DNA of 64,000 bases, taken from contig NZ_CP186693.1 of NCBI RefSeq assembly GCF_049532985.1, positions 682,001 to 746,000 of the forward strand. Direction: 5' to 3'. Below the pieces are notes generated by a model, which saw nothing but the letters and a program-made list of their open reading frames with translations, was not told where the DNA came from and made no database searches. The stretch comes from Promicromonospora sp049532985. Its GTDB lineage: Bacteria; Actinomycetota; Actinomycetes; Actinomycetales; Cellulomonadaceae. Position 1 is the first letter of the stretch. Each line of letters begins with the position of its first letter. Below are positions 1 through 9,262 of this stretch, piece after piece. The position numbers and the translations under genes are program-made.

Positions 1-1
1 C

Positions 2-1234
2 CGGGACAGGGTCCGGGCGGTGCGGCTCGTGGTCGACGACTCCGTGCCCCGCACGACCCGTCTCGACGCCCGGCGCACGGCGTCGCACCGCGCCCGGCGG
101 CAGGTGCTGGCCCTGCTCGACTTCGTCGGCGCGGGCTTCGGGCAGCTCGTGTCCGGCCCGGACCACGTGGCCGGCCGCGGCCTGGGCCAGATCACCGAGG
201 AGTGGCAGTACTGCTGGACGCCGCTGGTCGAGGCGCGGCTGGTCGAGATGGTGCACCTCGGCGCCACGCTCGACGCCGTCGCGCTGGCCCGGCTGCACGA
301 GGCGGAGGCCCGCCTGGCCGGGACGGGGCCCGGTGCGGGCGCCTCCGTCGACGGCGTCGCCCGGCTCGTGGCCCAGACGCTCGTGATCGGGCTGGGCGCC
401 CACCTGCCCCGGATCGTCTCGCTGCTGCGCACCACGCTGGACACCGACCGCGACGTCGACTCCGTCGTCGCCGGGGCGCGGCGCCTGCTCGGCCTCTGGC
501 AGGCGCGGGTCGAGCTCGGAGCGCAGGAGCACGCGGCCGAGCTGCTGGACCTGGTGGGCCAGGCGCTCGCCACGGCCGCCTACCTCGTCGGCGACCTGGG
601 CAAGGTCCGCGCCGAGGACGAGGACGCGGCGATCGGCACCCTGATCGGCCTGCGGTCCCTGCTGCGGGACGCGGCGGCGGCCGACGGCGAGACCGGCGGC
701 GAGCGGGTCGACGCCGCCGCCCGGGTCGCCGTCGCCCGGGAGCTGGAGCGCCTGCGCGACGGCGACGGTACCGCCCCGGGCGTGGCGGGCGCTCTGCTCG
801 CGCTGGGCTTCACCGACGGCGCGGTGCCCGAGGACGTGCTGGTCACCCGCGTCCGCGGCGCACTGACCGCCGGCGCGGACCCGGGCACCGCGGTGCGGTT
901 CCTCGGCGGGGTGATGCGCGCCGCCCCGGACCTGATCCTGCACGCGCCGGAGATGTTCGACGCCGTCGACGAGGCACTGCGCGCCCTGGACCGGGACGCG
1001 TTCCTGGCCGTCCTGCCGGACCTGCGGCGCGCCTTCACCTGGTTGCGGCCCACCGAGACGCACCGGCTCGCGCGCCGCGTCGCCGAACGGACGGGCACGC
1101 GCGTGGAGCAGGTGGACGTGCGGGTGGTGCTCGCGGAGCAGGACCTGGCCGCGGGCCTGGCGCTGGACCGGGAGCTCGCCGCGGTGCTCGAACGAGACGG
1201 ACTCGCCCACTGGGTGGCGGGAGGAGAGGCATGA
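2..1234 (+). CDS. DUF5682 family protein, 3' part
   Basis: The reading frame is open from the first base, so only the C-terminal ~410 residues are present. It is a helical, Ala/Leu/Arg-rich protein with no catalytic motif visible by eye. The ending (an acidic/Leu-rich helix, then GLAHWVAGGEA) and the position directly before a VWA gene and a SWIM gene match actinobacterial DUF5682 proteins, which usually follow a MoxR-type AAA ATPase. The stop overlaps the VWA start as ATGA, so the two are translationally coupled. Molecular role unknown. The family call is from context and general resemblance, not from a diagnostic motif. Confidence 0.7.
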   Translation, partial: RDRVRAVRLVVDDSVPRTTRLDARRTASHRARRQVLALLDFVGAGFGQLVSGPDHVAGRGLGQITEEWQYCWTPLVEARLVEMVHLGATLDAVALARLHEAEARLAGTGPGAGASVDGVARLVAQTLVIGLGAHLPRIVSLLRTTLDTDRDVDSVVAGARRLLGLWQARVELGAQEHAAELLDLVGQALATAAYLVGDLGKVRAEDEDAAIGTLIGLRSLLRDAAAADGETGGERVDAAARVAVARELERLRDGDGTAPGVAGALLALGFTDGAVPEDVLVTRVRGALTAGADPGTAVRFLGGVMRAAPDLILHAPEMFDAVDEALRALDRDAFLAVLPDLRRAFTWLRPTETHRLARRVAERTGTRVEQVDVRVVLAEQDLAAGLALDRELAAVLERDGLAHWVAGGEA

Positions 1235-2424
1235 GCGTGATCGACCCGGGTACGGGTGCGTCCACCGCGGTCCCGGACGACGAGGCCGCCCGTCGCTGGC
1301 GGCTGGTCCTGGGCCGGTACGCGGCCGACGAGCTGTCGGTCGGGCAGCAGGACGAGGGGCTCGAACGGTCCCTGCGCTACCTGTACGACCGTGAGTACGC
1401 GGCCCGCGGCCACCGCACCGGCCGGGGCGGCGACGGCGAGGCACGCCCCGACCGGGGCGCGGGACTCGGCGGGTCGCAGCCGCACGGCGTGGACGTGACG
1501 GCGCTCGGCTGGCTCGACGAGGCCGGGCGCCTGTTCCCCCGCGAGACCTTCGAACGCATGCAGGTCGACGCCGTGAGCCGGTACGGCCTCACCGAGCTGC
1601 TCCAGGACGACACCGCCATCGAGTCCCTGGAACCCTCGCGGGAACTCGCCGTCGCGATGCTGCAGGTGCGCGGCGCCCTGAACGAGCGTGCCGCGGCGGG
1701 CCTGCGCCGGGTGATCGAGCGGGTCGTGGAGGACATCGTGCGTCGCCTGCGTCCCCGGTTCGCGACCGCCGTCAACGGCCGGATCGACCGGTCACGCCGC
1801 TCGATGCACCGCGTCGCGCGGAACTTCGACTGGAAGCGCACCCTCCGCGCCAACCTGGGCCGCGTCGACGCCGCCGGGCGCATGACGGTGCAGGACGTCC
1901 GCTTCTCCGCCCGGGCCAAGCGCACCCTGACCTGGGACGTCGTCCTGCTCGTGGACCAGTCGGGCTCGATGGCGCCGTCGCTGCTGTACTCCGCGGTGTG
2001 CGCCGGGATCCTCTCCGGCCTGCCCGGCGTGAACGTGCAGCTCTACCTGTTCGACACCTCCGTGGTGGACATGTCCCACGTGGCCGACGACCCGGTCGCC
2101 GTGCTGATGACGGCGCAGCTCGGCGGGGGCACGGACATCGCGCGGGCCGTGCGGCACGCGGAGCAGCAGGTGCGCAACCCGTCACGGACCGTGGTGGCGC
2201 TCGTCAGCGACTTCTACGAGGGCGGGTCGGTGTCGAACCTCCTGGCGACGGTGCGGCGGATGGCGGCCTCGGGCGTGACCATGCTCGGGCTCGCCGCCCT
2301 GGACGAGGCGGCGGAACCCGTCTACGACCAGGGCACCGCCCGACTCCTGGCCGAGTGCGGCATGGAGGTCGCCGCACTCACCCCGGAACGGTTCGCCGAG
2401 TGGCTGGGGGAGGTGCTCTCGTGA
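1231..2424 (+). CDS. VWA domain protein (CoxE/ViaA-like)
   Basis: 397 residues. The C-terminal half is a von Willebrand A domain with a complete metal-ion-dependent adhesion site: D242-Q-S244-G-S246 (DQSGSM), T301-D302 in GGGTD, and D327 in VSDFYEG. The N-terminal half is charged and helical, as in the ViaA/CoxE partners of MoxR AAA ATPases. The chosen ATG overlaps the stop of the DUF5682 gene (ATGA) and follows GGGAGGAGAGGC, a strong ribosome binding site. Its own stop overlaps the next start (GTGA). By family knowledge such proteins present substrates or metal-bound ligands to a MoxR ATPase. The ATPase gene would lie upstream of this window. Confidence 0.88.
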   Translation: MSVIDPGTGASTAVPDDEAARRWRLVLGRYAADELSVGQQDEGLERSLRYLYDREYAARGHRTGRGGDGEARPDRGAGLGGSQPHGVDVTALGWLDEAGRLFPRETFERMQVDAVSRYGLTELLQDDTAIESLEPSRELAVAMLQVRGALNERAAAGLRRVIERVVEDIVRRLRPRFATAVNGRIDRSRRSMHRVARNFDWKRTLRANLGRVDAAGRMTVQDVRFSARAKRTLTWDVVLLVDQSGSMAPSLLYSAVCAGILSGLPGVNVQLYLFDTSVVDMSHVADDPVAVLMTAQLGGGTDIARAVRHAEQQVRNPSRTVVALVSDFYEGGSVSNLLATVRRMAASGVTMLGLAALDEAAEPVYDQGTARLLAECGMEVAALTPERFAEWLGEVLS

Positions 2425-4241
2425 CCGGGACCACGACCGACCGGACCACCTACCCCTGGGCCGCCGCGTACGCGGGCCTGGACGACGACGCCCTCAAGGC
2501 ACTCGGCAACGCGGGCCTGCTGCGACGCGCCCGCAAGGATCTCGGCGGCGTGACCGAGGTGTCGCACGACCCGAAGGGCGCCGTCCTCGCCGTGTCGGGG
2601 GCGACCGTCCGCGTGGACGAGCGCGGCCCGGCGGCCGTCGCGTGCGACTGCCCGACGGCGGGCGTGTGCCAGCACGTGCTGACCGCCTGCCTGTGGGCGG
2701 CGGGGGTGGCGTCGGACGTCGGGCCGCCGGACGTTGCGCCGGGTGCGGGGCCGGCGCCCGGCACCGCACCCGCCGCAACGGTGGTCGCACAGTCGGTGCC
2801 CGCCGTGCGCGCACCGTCCGAGGCCGTGCTGCGCCGGCGGCGGGAGGCGCTCGCGGAGGTGCGCGACGTGGTCGGGCGGCTCGTGTCCGGCGGGCTCTCC
2901 CACCTCGGCCCGGGCGACGCCGAGTCGCTGGCTGCGCTGGCCGGGCGAGTGCGTCTCGCCGGGTTCGACCGGGTCGGCACGGTGCGGTTCGACGGTCTGC
3001 TGCGGTCGGTCGGCGGCCTGGTCGCGGGCCTGGCCGGCCGCGACGACGCCGTGACCGAGCACGACCTGCTGGACGCGCTCGCCGAGACCTGGGCGATGTG
3101 CGAGGTGCTCCAGCGGGCGCTCGACGGGGACGGTGGTCCGGCGCGCGGGCAGGGCACCGGCCCGGCGGCGTCCGCGGACGCCGGGGCGACCGCGGGCAAG
3201 GGGAGTACCGACGACGAGACGGACGTCGCGCGCTGGGTGCCCCTCGGCGTGCGGTGGTGGACGTCGCAGAGCGGGTCGCGGGGCCTGGCCTACCTGGGCT
3301 GGGACGCGACCGCGACCGGCCGGGTGCGGCAGGTCGTCACCGGCCGCCCGGCGGGCACGGACCCCCGGTTCCAGCGCAGCTGGACCAACCCGCTGCTGTG
3401 GGGGCGCTCCCTGAGCACCCTGTGCGAGGGCGCGTTCTCCCTCGCCGCGGTGCGCACCCGGCCGGACGGCGCCCTGGGAGCGGGCGGGAACCCGGTGCTC
3501 CGCCGGCTCGACGGCGACGGGTTCGACCTGGACGAGCTCCGCACGATCGCGGAGCGCACGGGTGCCGGGGTGCGCCCGCGGGACGTCGTCGGGTTCGGCC
3601 GGCGCCCGGCGGGCGTGCGGCTGGTGCTCGTCCGGGACGTCGGCGAGGTGGGGATCGACGAGGTGCGGCAGGAGACGACACTGTCGGTCGTCGCGTCGGA
3701 CGGCGGGCCCCACCTGCTGCGCCTGCCGGTGGCGGACGAGCAGGCGGTCCAGACGCTGCTCTCGGTCCGGTCACGGCTGGTCGCCGTCACGATCGAGCGC
3801 CGCGAGGAGCGGGACGAGCCGGTGGGCCTGTTCGTGCGGGACCAGAGCTCGATCAGGCTGGTCAGCCCCACGGTCACCCCGGTGTGGTCGCTGGAGCGCA
3901 GCTATTGGGACTTCTGGCGCCGCCGCATGCGCAGGCTGCGGGCCCAGGCGTCCGCCGCGCGGGCGGTCCGCGCACCGGCTCCGCCGCCCTCGCCGGTCCG
4001 GCGGGTGTCGCTCCTGCTGGGCGACGTCCTGGTGGCGGCAGCGGCGACCGGCCGGCCGGCGCTGACCGCGCGGCAGCGGTCGGACGTCGAGCAGGCGCGC
4101 GCCCTCGCGCGGGACCTGGGGCTCGGGACGCTGGAGGCGACCGCCGGCCGCCTGCTTCGTGACCGCCTGACCCCCGAGGCGGTGCTGCACGCCGCCTTCG
4201 TGGTGGGCAGGGCCCGGGCGGTGGCCGACGTGGCGGGCTGA
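2421..4241 (+). CDS. SWIM zinc finger family protein
   Basis: 606 residues. A SWIM finger lies near the N terminus: C75-D-C77-x5-C83-Q-H85 (CDCPTAGVCQH), the CxCx(n)CxH pattern that binds one zinc. The remainder, mixed alpha/beta with a basic stretch around WDFWRRRMRRLRAQ, is not recognisable as an enzyme. The GTG start overlaps the VWA stop (GTGA), making this the third coupled gene of the DUF5682-VWA-SWIM unit. SWIM fingers bind DNA or protein in known cases. What this one binds cannot be told from sequence. Codon use matches its neighbours. Confidence 0.85.
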   Translation: MTGTTTDRTTYPWAAAYAGLDDDALKALGNAGLLRRARKDLGGVTEVSHDPKGAVLAVSGATVRVDERGPAAVACDCPTAGVCQHVLTACLWAAGVASDVGPPDVAPGAGPAPGTAPAATVVAQSVPAVRAPSEAVLRRRREALAEVRDVVGRLVSGGLSHLGPGDAESLAALAGRVRLAGFDRVGTVRFDGLLRSVGGLVAGLAGRDDAVTEHDLLDALAETWAMCEVLQRALDGDGGPARGQGTGPAASADAGATAGKGSTDDETDVARWVPLGVRWWTSQSGSRGLAYLGWDATATGRVRQVVTGRPAGTDPRFQRSWTNPLLWGRSLSTLCEGAFSLAAVRTRPDGALGAGGNPVLRRLDGDGFDLDELRTIAERTGAGVRPRDVVGFGRRPAGVRLVLVRDVGEVGIDEVRQETTLSVVASDGGPHLLRLPVADEQAVQTLLSVRSRLVAVTIERREERDEPVGLFVRDQSSIRLVSPTVTPVWSLERSYWDFWRRRMRRLRAQASAARAVRAPAPPPSPVRRVSLLLGDVLVAAAATGRPALTARQRSDVEQARALARDLGLGTLEATAGRLLRDRLTPEAVLHAAFVVGRARAVADVAG

Positions 4242-4291
4242 GGACCGGGGCCCGGGGGCGGAGTGTCAGTGGCGCACGGCAGACTGGGCCC

Positions 4292-6169
4292 GTGCACACG
4301 GTGGTCTGGCGGGACGGCTCTGGCATCGGCCTGCGGCCGGTGTCCGACACCGGCACGCCCGAGGGCGAGGCGCGCGTCGTCGAGGCGGCGGGGCTCGCAC
4401 GGGAGGCGTCGGCCGGCGAGGCGGCGCACGTCCGCTGGACCTGGGACGACACGAACGGCTGGTACCCGGCCGTGCTGGCCGACGGCGTCCGTGTCGACCG
4501 CGCGCACGACCTCCGGCTCGCCCACGCGGTGCTGCGCACCTCGGCCCTGTCGGCGCGTACCGCGCTCGCCGAGGCGGGGCCGACGGCCTGGGACCGCCTC
4601 GCCCCGGTCCCGCCCCCGGGCGGGCCGACGGCGGCGGCGCTGACCCGCCCCGAACGGCACCCCGGTTCCGAGCCGCTGTTCGACCTGGGCGAGATCAGCG
4701 CACCCCGCGGCGGGCACGAGACCACCTCGCGTGGCCGCGCCGCAGCAGGGGCCGGACCACGGCCGGCGTCCACCGGGCGGGACACCGGGCGGGACGGCGC
4801 AGGTCCGGGCGGTGCTGCCGCCGACCCGCTCGACCCGGTCGCCGAGCTGTCCGCCCAGCTGCTCGCGATCAAGGACAGCACCGACCCCGGCCGGCTCCGG
4901 CTCCTGCTCGCCGCCGAGTCCGCCGGGGCGCTCGCCGCCGCCGAGATGCACCACGCGGGCCTGCCGTGGCGCGGGGACGTCCACGACCAGATCCTGACCG
5001 ACGCGCTCGGCCCGCGGCCCCGCCCGGGTGCCCGTCCGGCCAGGCTGGAGGCGCTGGCCCACCAGATCCGGGCCGCGCTGGACGCCCCGCCCACGCTCAA
5101 CCCCGACTCCCACCCCGACCTGCTGCGTGCCATGGAGTACGCGGGCGTGGGCGCGCGCAGCCTGCGCAAGTGGGAGCTGGAGAAGCTGGACCACCCGGTC
5201 ATCGCCCCGCTGCTGGAGTACAAGGGCCTGTACCGCCTCTACACCGCGAACGGCTGGAACTGGCTCGACACCTGGGCACCCGAGGGCCGGTTCCGCATGG
5301 AGTACGTGGTGGGCGGCGTCGTCACGGGCCGCTGGGCGAGCACCGGGGGCGGCGCCCTGCAGCTCCCGCACAGCGTGCGGCGCGCCGTGGTCGCCGACCC
5401 GGGGTGGACCTTCGTCGTGGCCGACGCCGCCCAGCTCGAACCGCGCGTGCTGGCCGCCCTGGCCCGCGACGAACGGATGGCCGCCGCCGGGCGCAGCAAG
5501 GACGGCGCGAACACCGACATGTACGCGGGCATCGTCGCGGCGGGCGCCGTCGACACCCGGGAGCACGCGAAGGTCGGCATGCTCGGCGCGATGTACGGCG
5601 GCACCACCGGCGTCAGCGCCCAGGTGCTGCCCCGGCTTGCCCGCGCGTTCCCGCAGGCCATCGACCTGGTCGAGCGCGCGGCCCGGGCCGGGGAGCGTGG
5701 CGAGGTGGTCACCACGAGGCTGGGCCGCAGCTCACCGCGGCCCGGGGACTCGTGGGCCGCCGTCCAGGGTTCGGCGTTCGACGAGGACGCCGGGGCCGAC
5801 GCCCAGTCCCGTGCCCGCAGCCAGACCCGGTCCTGGGGCCGGTTCACCCGTAACTTCGTGGTGCAGGGCACCGCCGCGGAGTGGGCGCTGTGCTGGATCG
5901 CGTCGATCCGGCGTCGGCTGTGGGCGCTGGGGGAGAGCGCGGAGGGCCCCGCCGGGCTGGCTCCTGCCCCCTTCGACCGCCGGCCGCACCTGGTGTTCTT
6001 CCTGCACGACGAGGTGGTGGTGCACGCCCCGGCCGCGGTCGCCCAGGTCGTGGCGCAGGAGGTCCGGGCGGCGGCCGACGAGGCGGGGCGGCTCCTGTTC
6101 GGGGACTTCCCGGTGGACTTCCCGCTCAGCGTCGCGGTGACCGAGAGCTACGCGGACGCGAAGGGCTGA
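4292..6169 (+). CDS. PolA-like DNA polymerase with degenerate exonuclease domain
   Basis: 625 residues, shorter than PolA (~900) and without its 5' nuclease domain. The C-terminal polymerase palm and fingers carry recognisable family A motifs: motif A D378-AAQLEPR (canonical DYSQIELR), motif B K427-VGMLGAMYGG (the O-helix Lys and Tyr435 kept), and motif C H572-D-E574. The N-terminal third is the region annotated as 3'-5' exonuclease in homologues, but I see no clear set of DEDD carboxylates, so proofreading is uncertain. A Pro/Ala/Gly-rich stretch (about residues 110-185) separates the two parts. GTG start. It stands alone after the SWIM gene. A second, non-replicative family A enzyme of unknown duty in actinobacteria. 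Confidence 0.85.
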   Translation: MHTVVWRDGSGIGLRPVSDTGTPEGEARVVEAAGLAREASAGEAAHVRWTWDDTNGWYPAVLADGVRVDRAHDLRLAHAVLRTSALSARTALAEAGPTAWDRLAPVPPPGGPTAAALTRPERHPGSEPLFDLGEISAPRGGHETTSRGRAAAGAGPRPASTGRDTGRDGAGPGGAAADPLDPVAELSAQLLAIKDSTDPGRLRLLLAAESAGALAAAEMHHAGLPWRGDVHDQILTDALGPRPRPGARPARLEALAHQIRAALDAPPTLNPDSHPDLLRAMEYAGVGARSLRKWELEKLDHPVIAPLLEYKGLYRLYTANGWNWLDTWAPEGRFRMEYVVGGVVTGRWASTGGGALQLPHSVRRAVVADPGWTFVVADAAQLEPRVLAALARDERMAAAGRSKDGANTDMYAGIVAAGAVDTREHAKVGMLGAMYGGTTGVSAQVLPRLARAFPQAIDLVERAARAGERGEVVTTRLGRSSPRPGDSWAAVQGSAFDEDAGADAQSRARSQTRSWGRFTRNFVVQGTAAEWALCWIASIRRRLWALGESAEGPAGLAPAPFDRRPHLVFFLHDEVVVHAPAAVAQVVAQEVRAAADEAGRLLFGDFPVDFPLSVAVTESYADAKG

Positions 6170-6176
6170 GTGCCGC

Positions 6177-7472
6177 TCAGCCGAGGGACGCCTTGAGCGA
6201 CTCCTCCAGGATGTCCACGCCCCGGTGCAGGTCGTCCTCGCCGATCGTGAGCGGTGGCGCGATCCGGAAGATCCCGCCCATCCCCGGAAGCTGCACGATG
6301 TTCATGTGCAGCCCGCGGTCCAGGCATGCCGAGGTGACGGCGTTGCCCAGCGCGTCGGCGGGCACCTTGCTCCGCTTGTCCGCGACGAGCTCGATGCCCT
6401 GCAGCAGGCCGCGTCCGCGCACGTCGCCGACCACCTCGTACCGGTCGCGCAGCGCCACCAGCCGTTCCGTGAGCTGCACGCCCAGCCGTGCCGCGCGCGC
6501 GACGAGCCCGTCCCGCTCGATGACGTCGAGCACGGTCAGCCCCACGGCGGCCGCCAGCGGGTCGGAGACGTGCGTCGTGTAGAAGAGGAAGCCGCGCTCG
6601 TGGCAGACCCGCTCGATCTCGTCGCCGGTGACCACGGCGGCCACGGGCAGTCCCGCGCCGAGGGTCTTGGACAGCGTCAGGATGTCCGGTGTGACGCCGT
6701 CGCGCTCGAACGCGTACATGGTCCCGGTGCGGCCGAGGCCGGTCTGGGCCTCGTCGAGGATCAGCAGCATCCCGCGCTCCGTGCACATCTCCTTCAGCCG
6801 CCGCAGGTAGCCGGGCGGCAGGTCGATGATGCCGCCGGACGACAGGATCGGCTCGACCAGGCAGGCGGCGAGGCTCCCGGCCGACTGCTGGTCCACGAGC
6901 GCGAACCCGTAGGCGAGCTCGGCCTCCCAGTCGTACGACCCGTCCGCGGCCCGGAACGGCGAGCGGTAGGCGTTGGGCGACGGCAGCGCCAGGTTGCCCG
7001 GCGCGGGCGGGCCGTAGCCGCGCCGTCCGGCGGAGAACGTCGCGGACGCCGCGCCGTGGGTCATGCCGTGCCACGACCGGTCGAACGAGACGATCTCGTG
7101 GCGGCCCGTGAACAGCTTGGCCATCCGGAGCGCTGCTTCGTTGGACTCGGCCCCGGTGCTGAGCAGCATGGTCCTGTTCAGCGTGGGGGGCAGCGTGGCG
7201 TCGAGCCGGGCCGCCAGCTCCAGCACGGGCCTGCTCAGCATGCCGCTGAACAGGTGGTCCAGCGAGCCGATCGCCGAGGAGACCGTGGACACGATGTCCG
7301 GGTGCGCGTGCCCGAGGATCGAGCTCATCTGCCCCGAGGTGAAGTCGAGGATCGCGGCGCCCTCGTGGTCGTAGACGTACGAGCCCGCCGCACGCTCGAT
7401 CAGGCGGGGGCTGAAGGTGGGGCCGTAGCGGATCAGGAGGCGGTCGGCCTCGTCCAGGAAGGTCGTGTCCAT
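6177..7472 (-). CDS. dgdA: 2,2-dialkylglycine decarboxylase (class III aminotransferase)
   Basis: 431 residues, against 433 for the Burkholderia enzyme. It is PLP-dependent and decarboxylates dialkylglycines such as 2-aminoisobutyrate, then transaminates to pyruvate. Stretches nearly identical to known DgdA include LLSTGAESNEAALRMAKL, EPILSSGGIIDLPPGY, ILDEAQTGLGRTGTM and TLSKTLGAGLP (PLP lysine) plus FYTTHVSDPLAAAVGL and NIVQLPGMGG. The ATG is preceded by GAGAGGA at good spacing. It is divergent from a LysR gene, as dgdA is from dgdR. Substrate assignment rests on the closeness of these motifs. A diaminobutyrate- or ornithine-type enzyme is less likely. Confidence 0.88.
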   Translation of the reverse strand: MDTTFLDEADRLLIRYGPTFSPRLIERAAGSYVYDHEGAAILDFTSGQMSSILGHAHPDIVSTVSSAIGSLDHLFSGMLSRPVLELAARLDATLPPTLNRTMLLSTGAESNEAALRMAKLFTGRHEIVSFDRSWHGMTHGAASATFSAGRRGYGPPAPGNLALPSPNAYRSPFRAADGSYDWEAELAYGFALVDQQSAGSLAACLVEPILSSGGIIDLPPGYLRRLKEMCTERGMLLILDEAQTGLGRTGTMYAFERDGVTPDILTLSKTLGAGLPVAAVVTGDEIERVCHERGFLFYTTHVSDPLAAAVGLTVLDVIERDGLVARAARLGVQLTERLVALRDRYEVVGDVRGRGLLQGIELVADKRSKVPADALGNAVTSACLDRGLHMNIVQLPGMGGIFRIAPPLTIGEDDLHRGVDILEESLKASLG

Positions 7473-7587
7473 CGTGGTCCTCTCTCGCGTGCCGGATGCC
7501 ATCGTCGGCCACCCGGAAGAATCAGCACAAGCACACAAGAACGGCTGACCGGTCGTCGATGGCGAACGGTTGCGTAAGGTCGGCGGC

Positions 7588-8571
7588 ATGCTCAACCCCC
7601 GACGCCTCGAGATCCTGCGGGCCGTCCTGGCGGCCGGCTCCGTGCACCAGGCGGCACGCAACCTCAGCTACGCGCCGGCCACGATCAGCCAGCACCTGTC
7701 GGCCCTGGCCCGGGAGACCGGGCTGGTGCTGTTCGAGAAGCAGGGCCGGGGCATCGTCGCCACCGACGCCGCCCGGCACCTGGCCGACCAGGCGCAGGCG
7801 CTCCTGGCCGACTTCGGCCGTCTCGAACGCGTGGTGGCAGACCTGCGCGGCGGCCAGGGCGAGCACCTGGCGGTCGCGTGCTTCGCCTCGGCGGCCGAGC
7901 GGTGGATGCCCGGGGTGGTGGGCGCCGTCCGCGGCCTGCAGCCGAACCTCACCGTCGAGATCAGCCTGAACGAGCCCGTCGACGGCCGCGGACGCCGGCT
8001 GCCCGACCTCGACGTCCGGACCGAGCCGGTGACCGGGCCCCAGGTGCGGCTGGACGGGTACGAGCGGCACGCGCTCACCGTCGAGGGGTTCCTCGCCGTG
8101 CTCCCCGTCAGGCACCGGCTCGCGGACGCGCCCGAGGTGGCGCTCGGCGACCTCGCGGACCAGCCGTGGATCGACTACGACATCTACGACAGCCCGATCG
8201 GTCAGATCGTCCTCGCGGCGTGCGCCACGGCCGGCTTCACCCCACGGTACGCGGCCCGTCTCGACGACCACCGGGCGGCGGTACGGCTGGTCGCGGCGGG
8301 CGTCGGGGTCACCGTGCTGCCCCGGCTCGCCGTCCCCGGCCCGCACGACGGCGTGGTCACGCGACCGGTGGTCCGGCCGTCGGTCGCACGGCGCATCGTC
8401 GTGCACGCCCGGCGGGACCGGCGGCGGGCCGCGCTAGTCGCCCGTGCGGTCGCCCAGCTCCAGGCGGCGGCCCGTGAGTCCGACGCCGACGCGCCGGGCG
8501 GCCCTCAGCACCCGCCGGTGCCCGGAGCCGCCGGCGCCGTCAGCCCGCCAGCACCCCGAGAGCTGCCGTGA
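7588..8571 (+). CDS. LysR family transcriptional regulator
   Basis: 327 residues. The N-terminal winged helix-turn-helix (about residues 3-62: MLNPRRLEILRAVLAAGSVH, AARNLSYAPATISQHLSAL) is typical of LysR, followed by a periplasmic-binding-protein-like effector domain with the usual LPVRHRLA and LVAAGVGVTVLP segments. It is divergent from dgdA across 115 bp, the standard layout of a LysR regulator and its target, so control of dgdA with a dialkylglycine as inducer is the simplest inference. The C-terminal Pro/Ala tail runs 32 bp into the 3' end of the convergent mtnN gene. The ATG with AAGG upstream was preferred over an earlier TTG. Confidence 0.88.
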   Translation: MLNPRRLEILRAVLAAGSVHQAARNLSYAPATISQHLSALARETGLVLFEKQGRGIVATDAARHLADQAQALLADFGRLERVVADLRGGQGEHLAVACFASAAERWMPGVVGAVRGLQPNLTVEISLNEPVDGRGRRLPDLDVRTEPVTGPQVRLDGYERHALTVEGFLAVLPVRHRLADAPEVALGDLADQPWIDYDIYDSPIGQIVLAACATAGFTPRYAARLDDHRAAVRLVAAGVGVTVLPRLAVPGPHDGVVTRPVVRPSVARRIVVHARRDRRRAALVARAVAQLQAAARESDADAPGGPQHPPVPGAAGAVSPPAPRELP

Positions 8572-9262
8572 CCAGGCGCGCGGACCGCAGTGCCGCGTCG
8601 TCCACGTGGGTCAGGAACTCGGTGCCGTCCGGCGCGCACAGGTCGGAGACCGCCCGCACCGACACGAAGCCGGTACCGAAACCGTGGCAGAGCTGGGCCA
8701 GCGCCGCCGACTCCATGTCGACCGCGAGCACGTCGGGGAAGTCGGCACGCAGCTGCGCCGCCAGGTCGGCGGTGACGAACTTCTCGCCGGAGGCGATGGT
8801 GCCCTCCCGCAGCACCGGCGTCGCGGACCCCGCGCCCGCACCCGCCGCCCGGCGCACGGCGTCGGCGAGCGCGGGGGCGGCGTCGTACGCCTCGGGCATG
8901 CCCGGGACCTGGCCCAGCACGTAGCCGAAGGCGCGCGCGTCGGCGTCGGCGTTCACGAGGCGGGTGCCGAGCACGACGTCACCGACCGCGACGTCCTTCG
9001 CGAGCCCGCCCGCGCTGCCCGCACTGATCAGCGGGACGTCGGCGCCGTACCGGAAGATCGCCCCCGCCCCGGCGGCGGTGGCGTTGACGAAGCCGATCCC
9101 GCTCCGCACGAGCACCACCGGGCGGCCGGCGAGCGTGAGGCGCCGGTGCTGCGCGCGTCCCACGAGCTCGGGCTCGGCCGCCTCGGAGGCGAGATCGAGG
9201 AACGGCGCGGCCTCGTCGTCCATCGCCACGACCACGACGGCGACGGGCGTGCCGGAGCTCAC
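8540..9262 (-). CDS. mtnN: 5'-methylthioadenosine/S-adenosylhomocysteine nucleosidase
   Basis: 240 residues. It hydrolyses S-adenosylhomocysteine to adenine and S-ribosylhomocysteine, and methylthioadenosine likewise. Family signatures seen: VVVVAMDDEAAPF at the N terminus, the glycine loop ISAGSAGGLA (SGSAGGL type), GEKFVTAD, and AVDMESAALAQ with the ribose-binding Met-Glu, followed by VSVRAVSD with the catalytic Asp. The GTG start lies inside the luxS stop (GTGA, 4-bp overlap), so the enzyme that makes S-ribosylhomocysteine is translationally coupled to the one that cleaves it. The 3' end overlaps the convergent LysR gene. Confidence 0.92.
   Translation of the reverse strand: MSSGTPVAVVVVAMDDEAAPFLDLASEAAEPELVGRAQHRRLTLAGRPVVLVRSGIGFVNATAAGAGAIFRYGADVPLISAGSAGGLAKDVAVGDVVLGTRLVNADADARAFGYVLGQVPGMPEAYDAAPALADAVRRAAGAGAGSATPVLREGTIASGEKFVTADLAAQLRADFPDVLAVDMESAALAQLCHGFGTGFVSVRAVSDLCAPDGTEFLTHVDDAALRSARLVTAALGVLAG

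Noticed and set aside
6225..7577. 450-residue plus-strand frame opposite dgdA
   Set aside because: Pure shadow: no ribosome binding site, no family pattern, and codon third positions fit the minus-strand gene.
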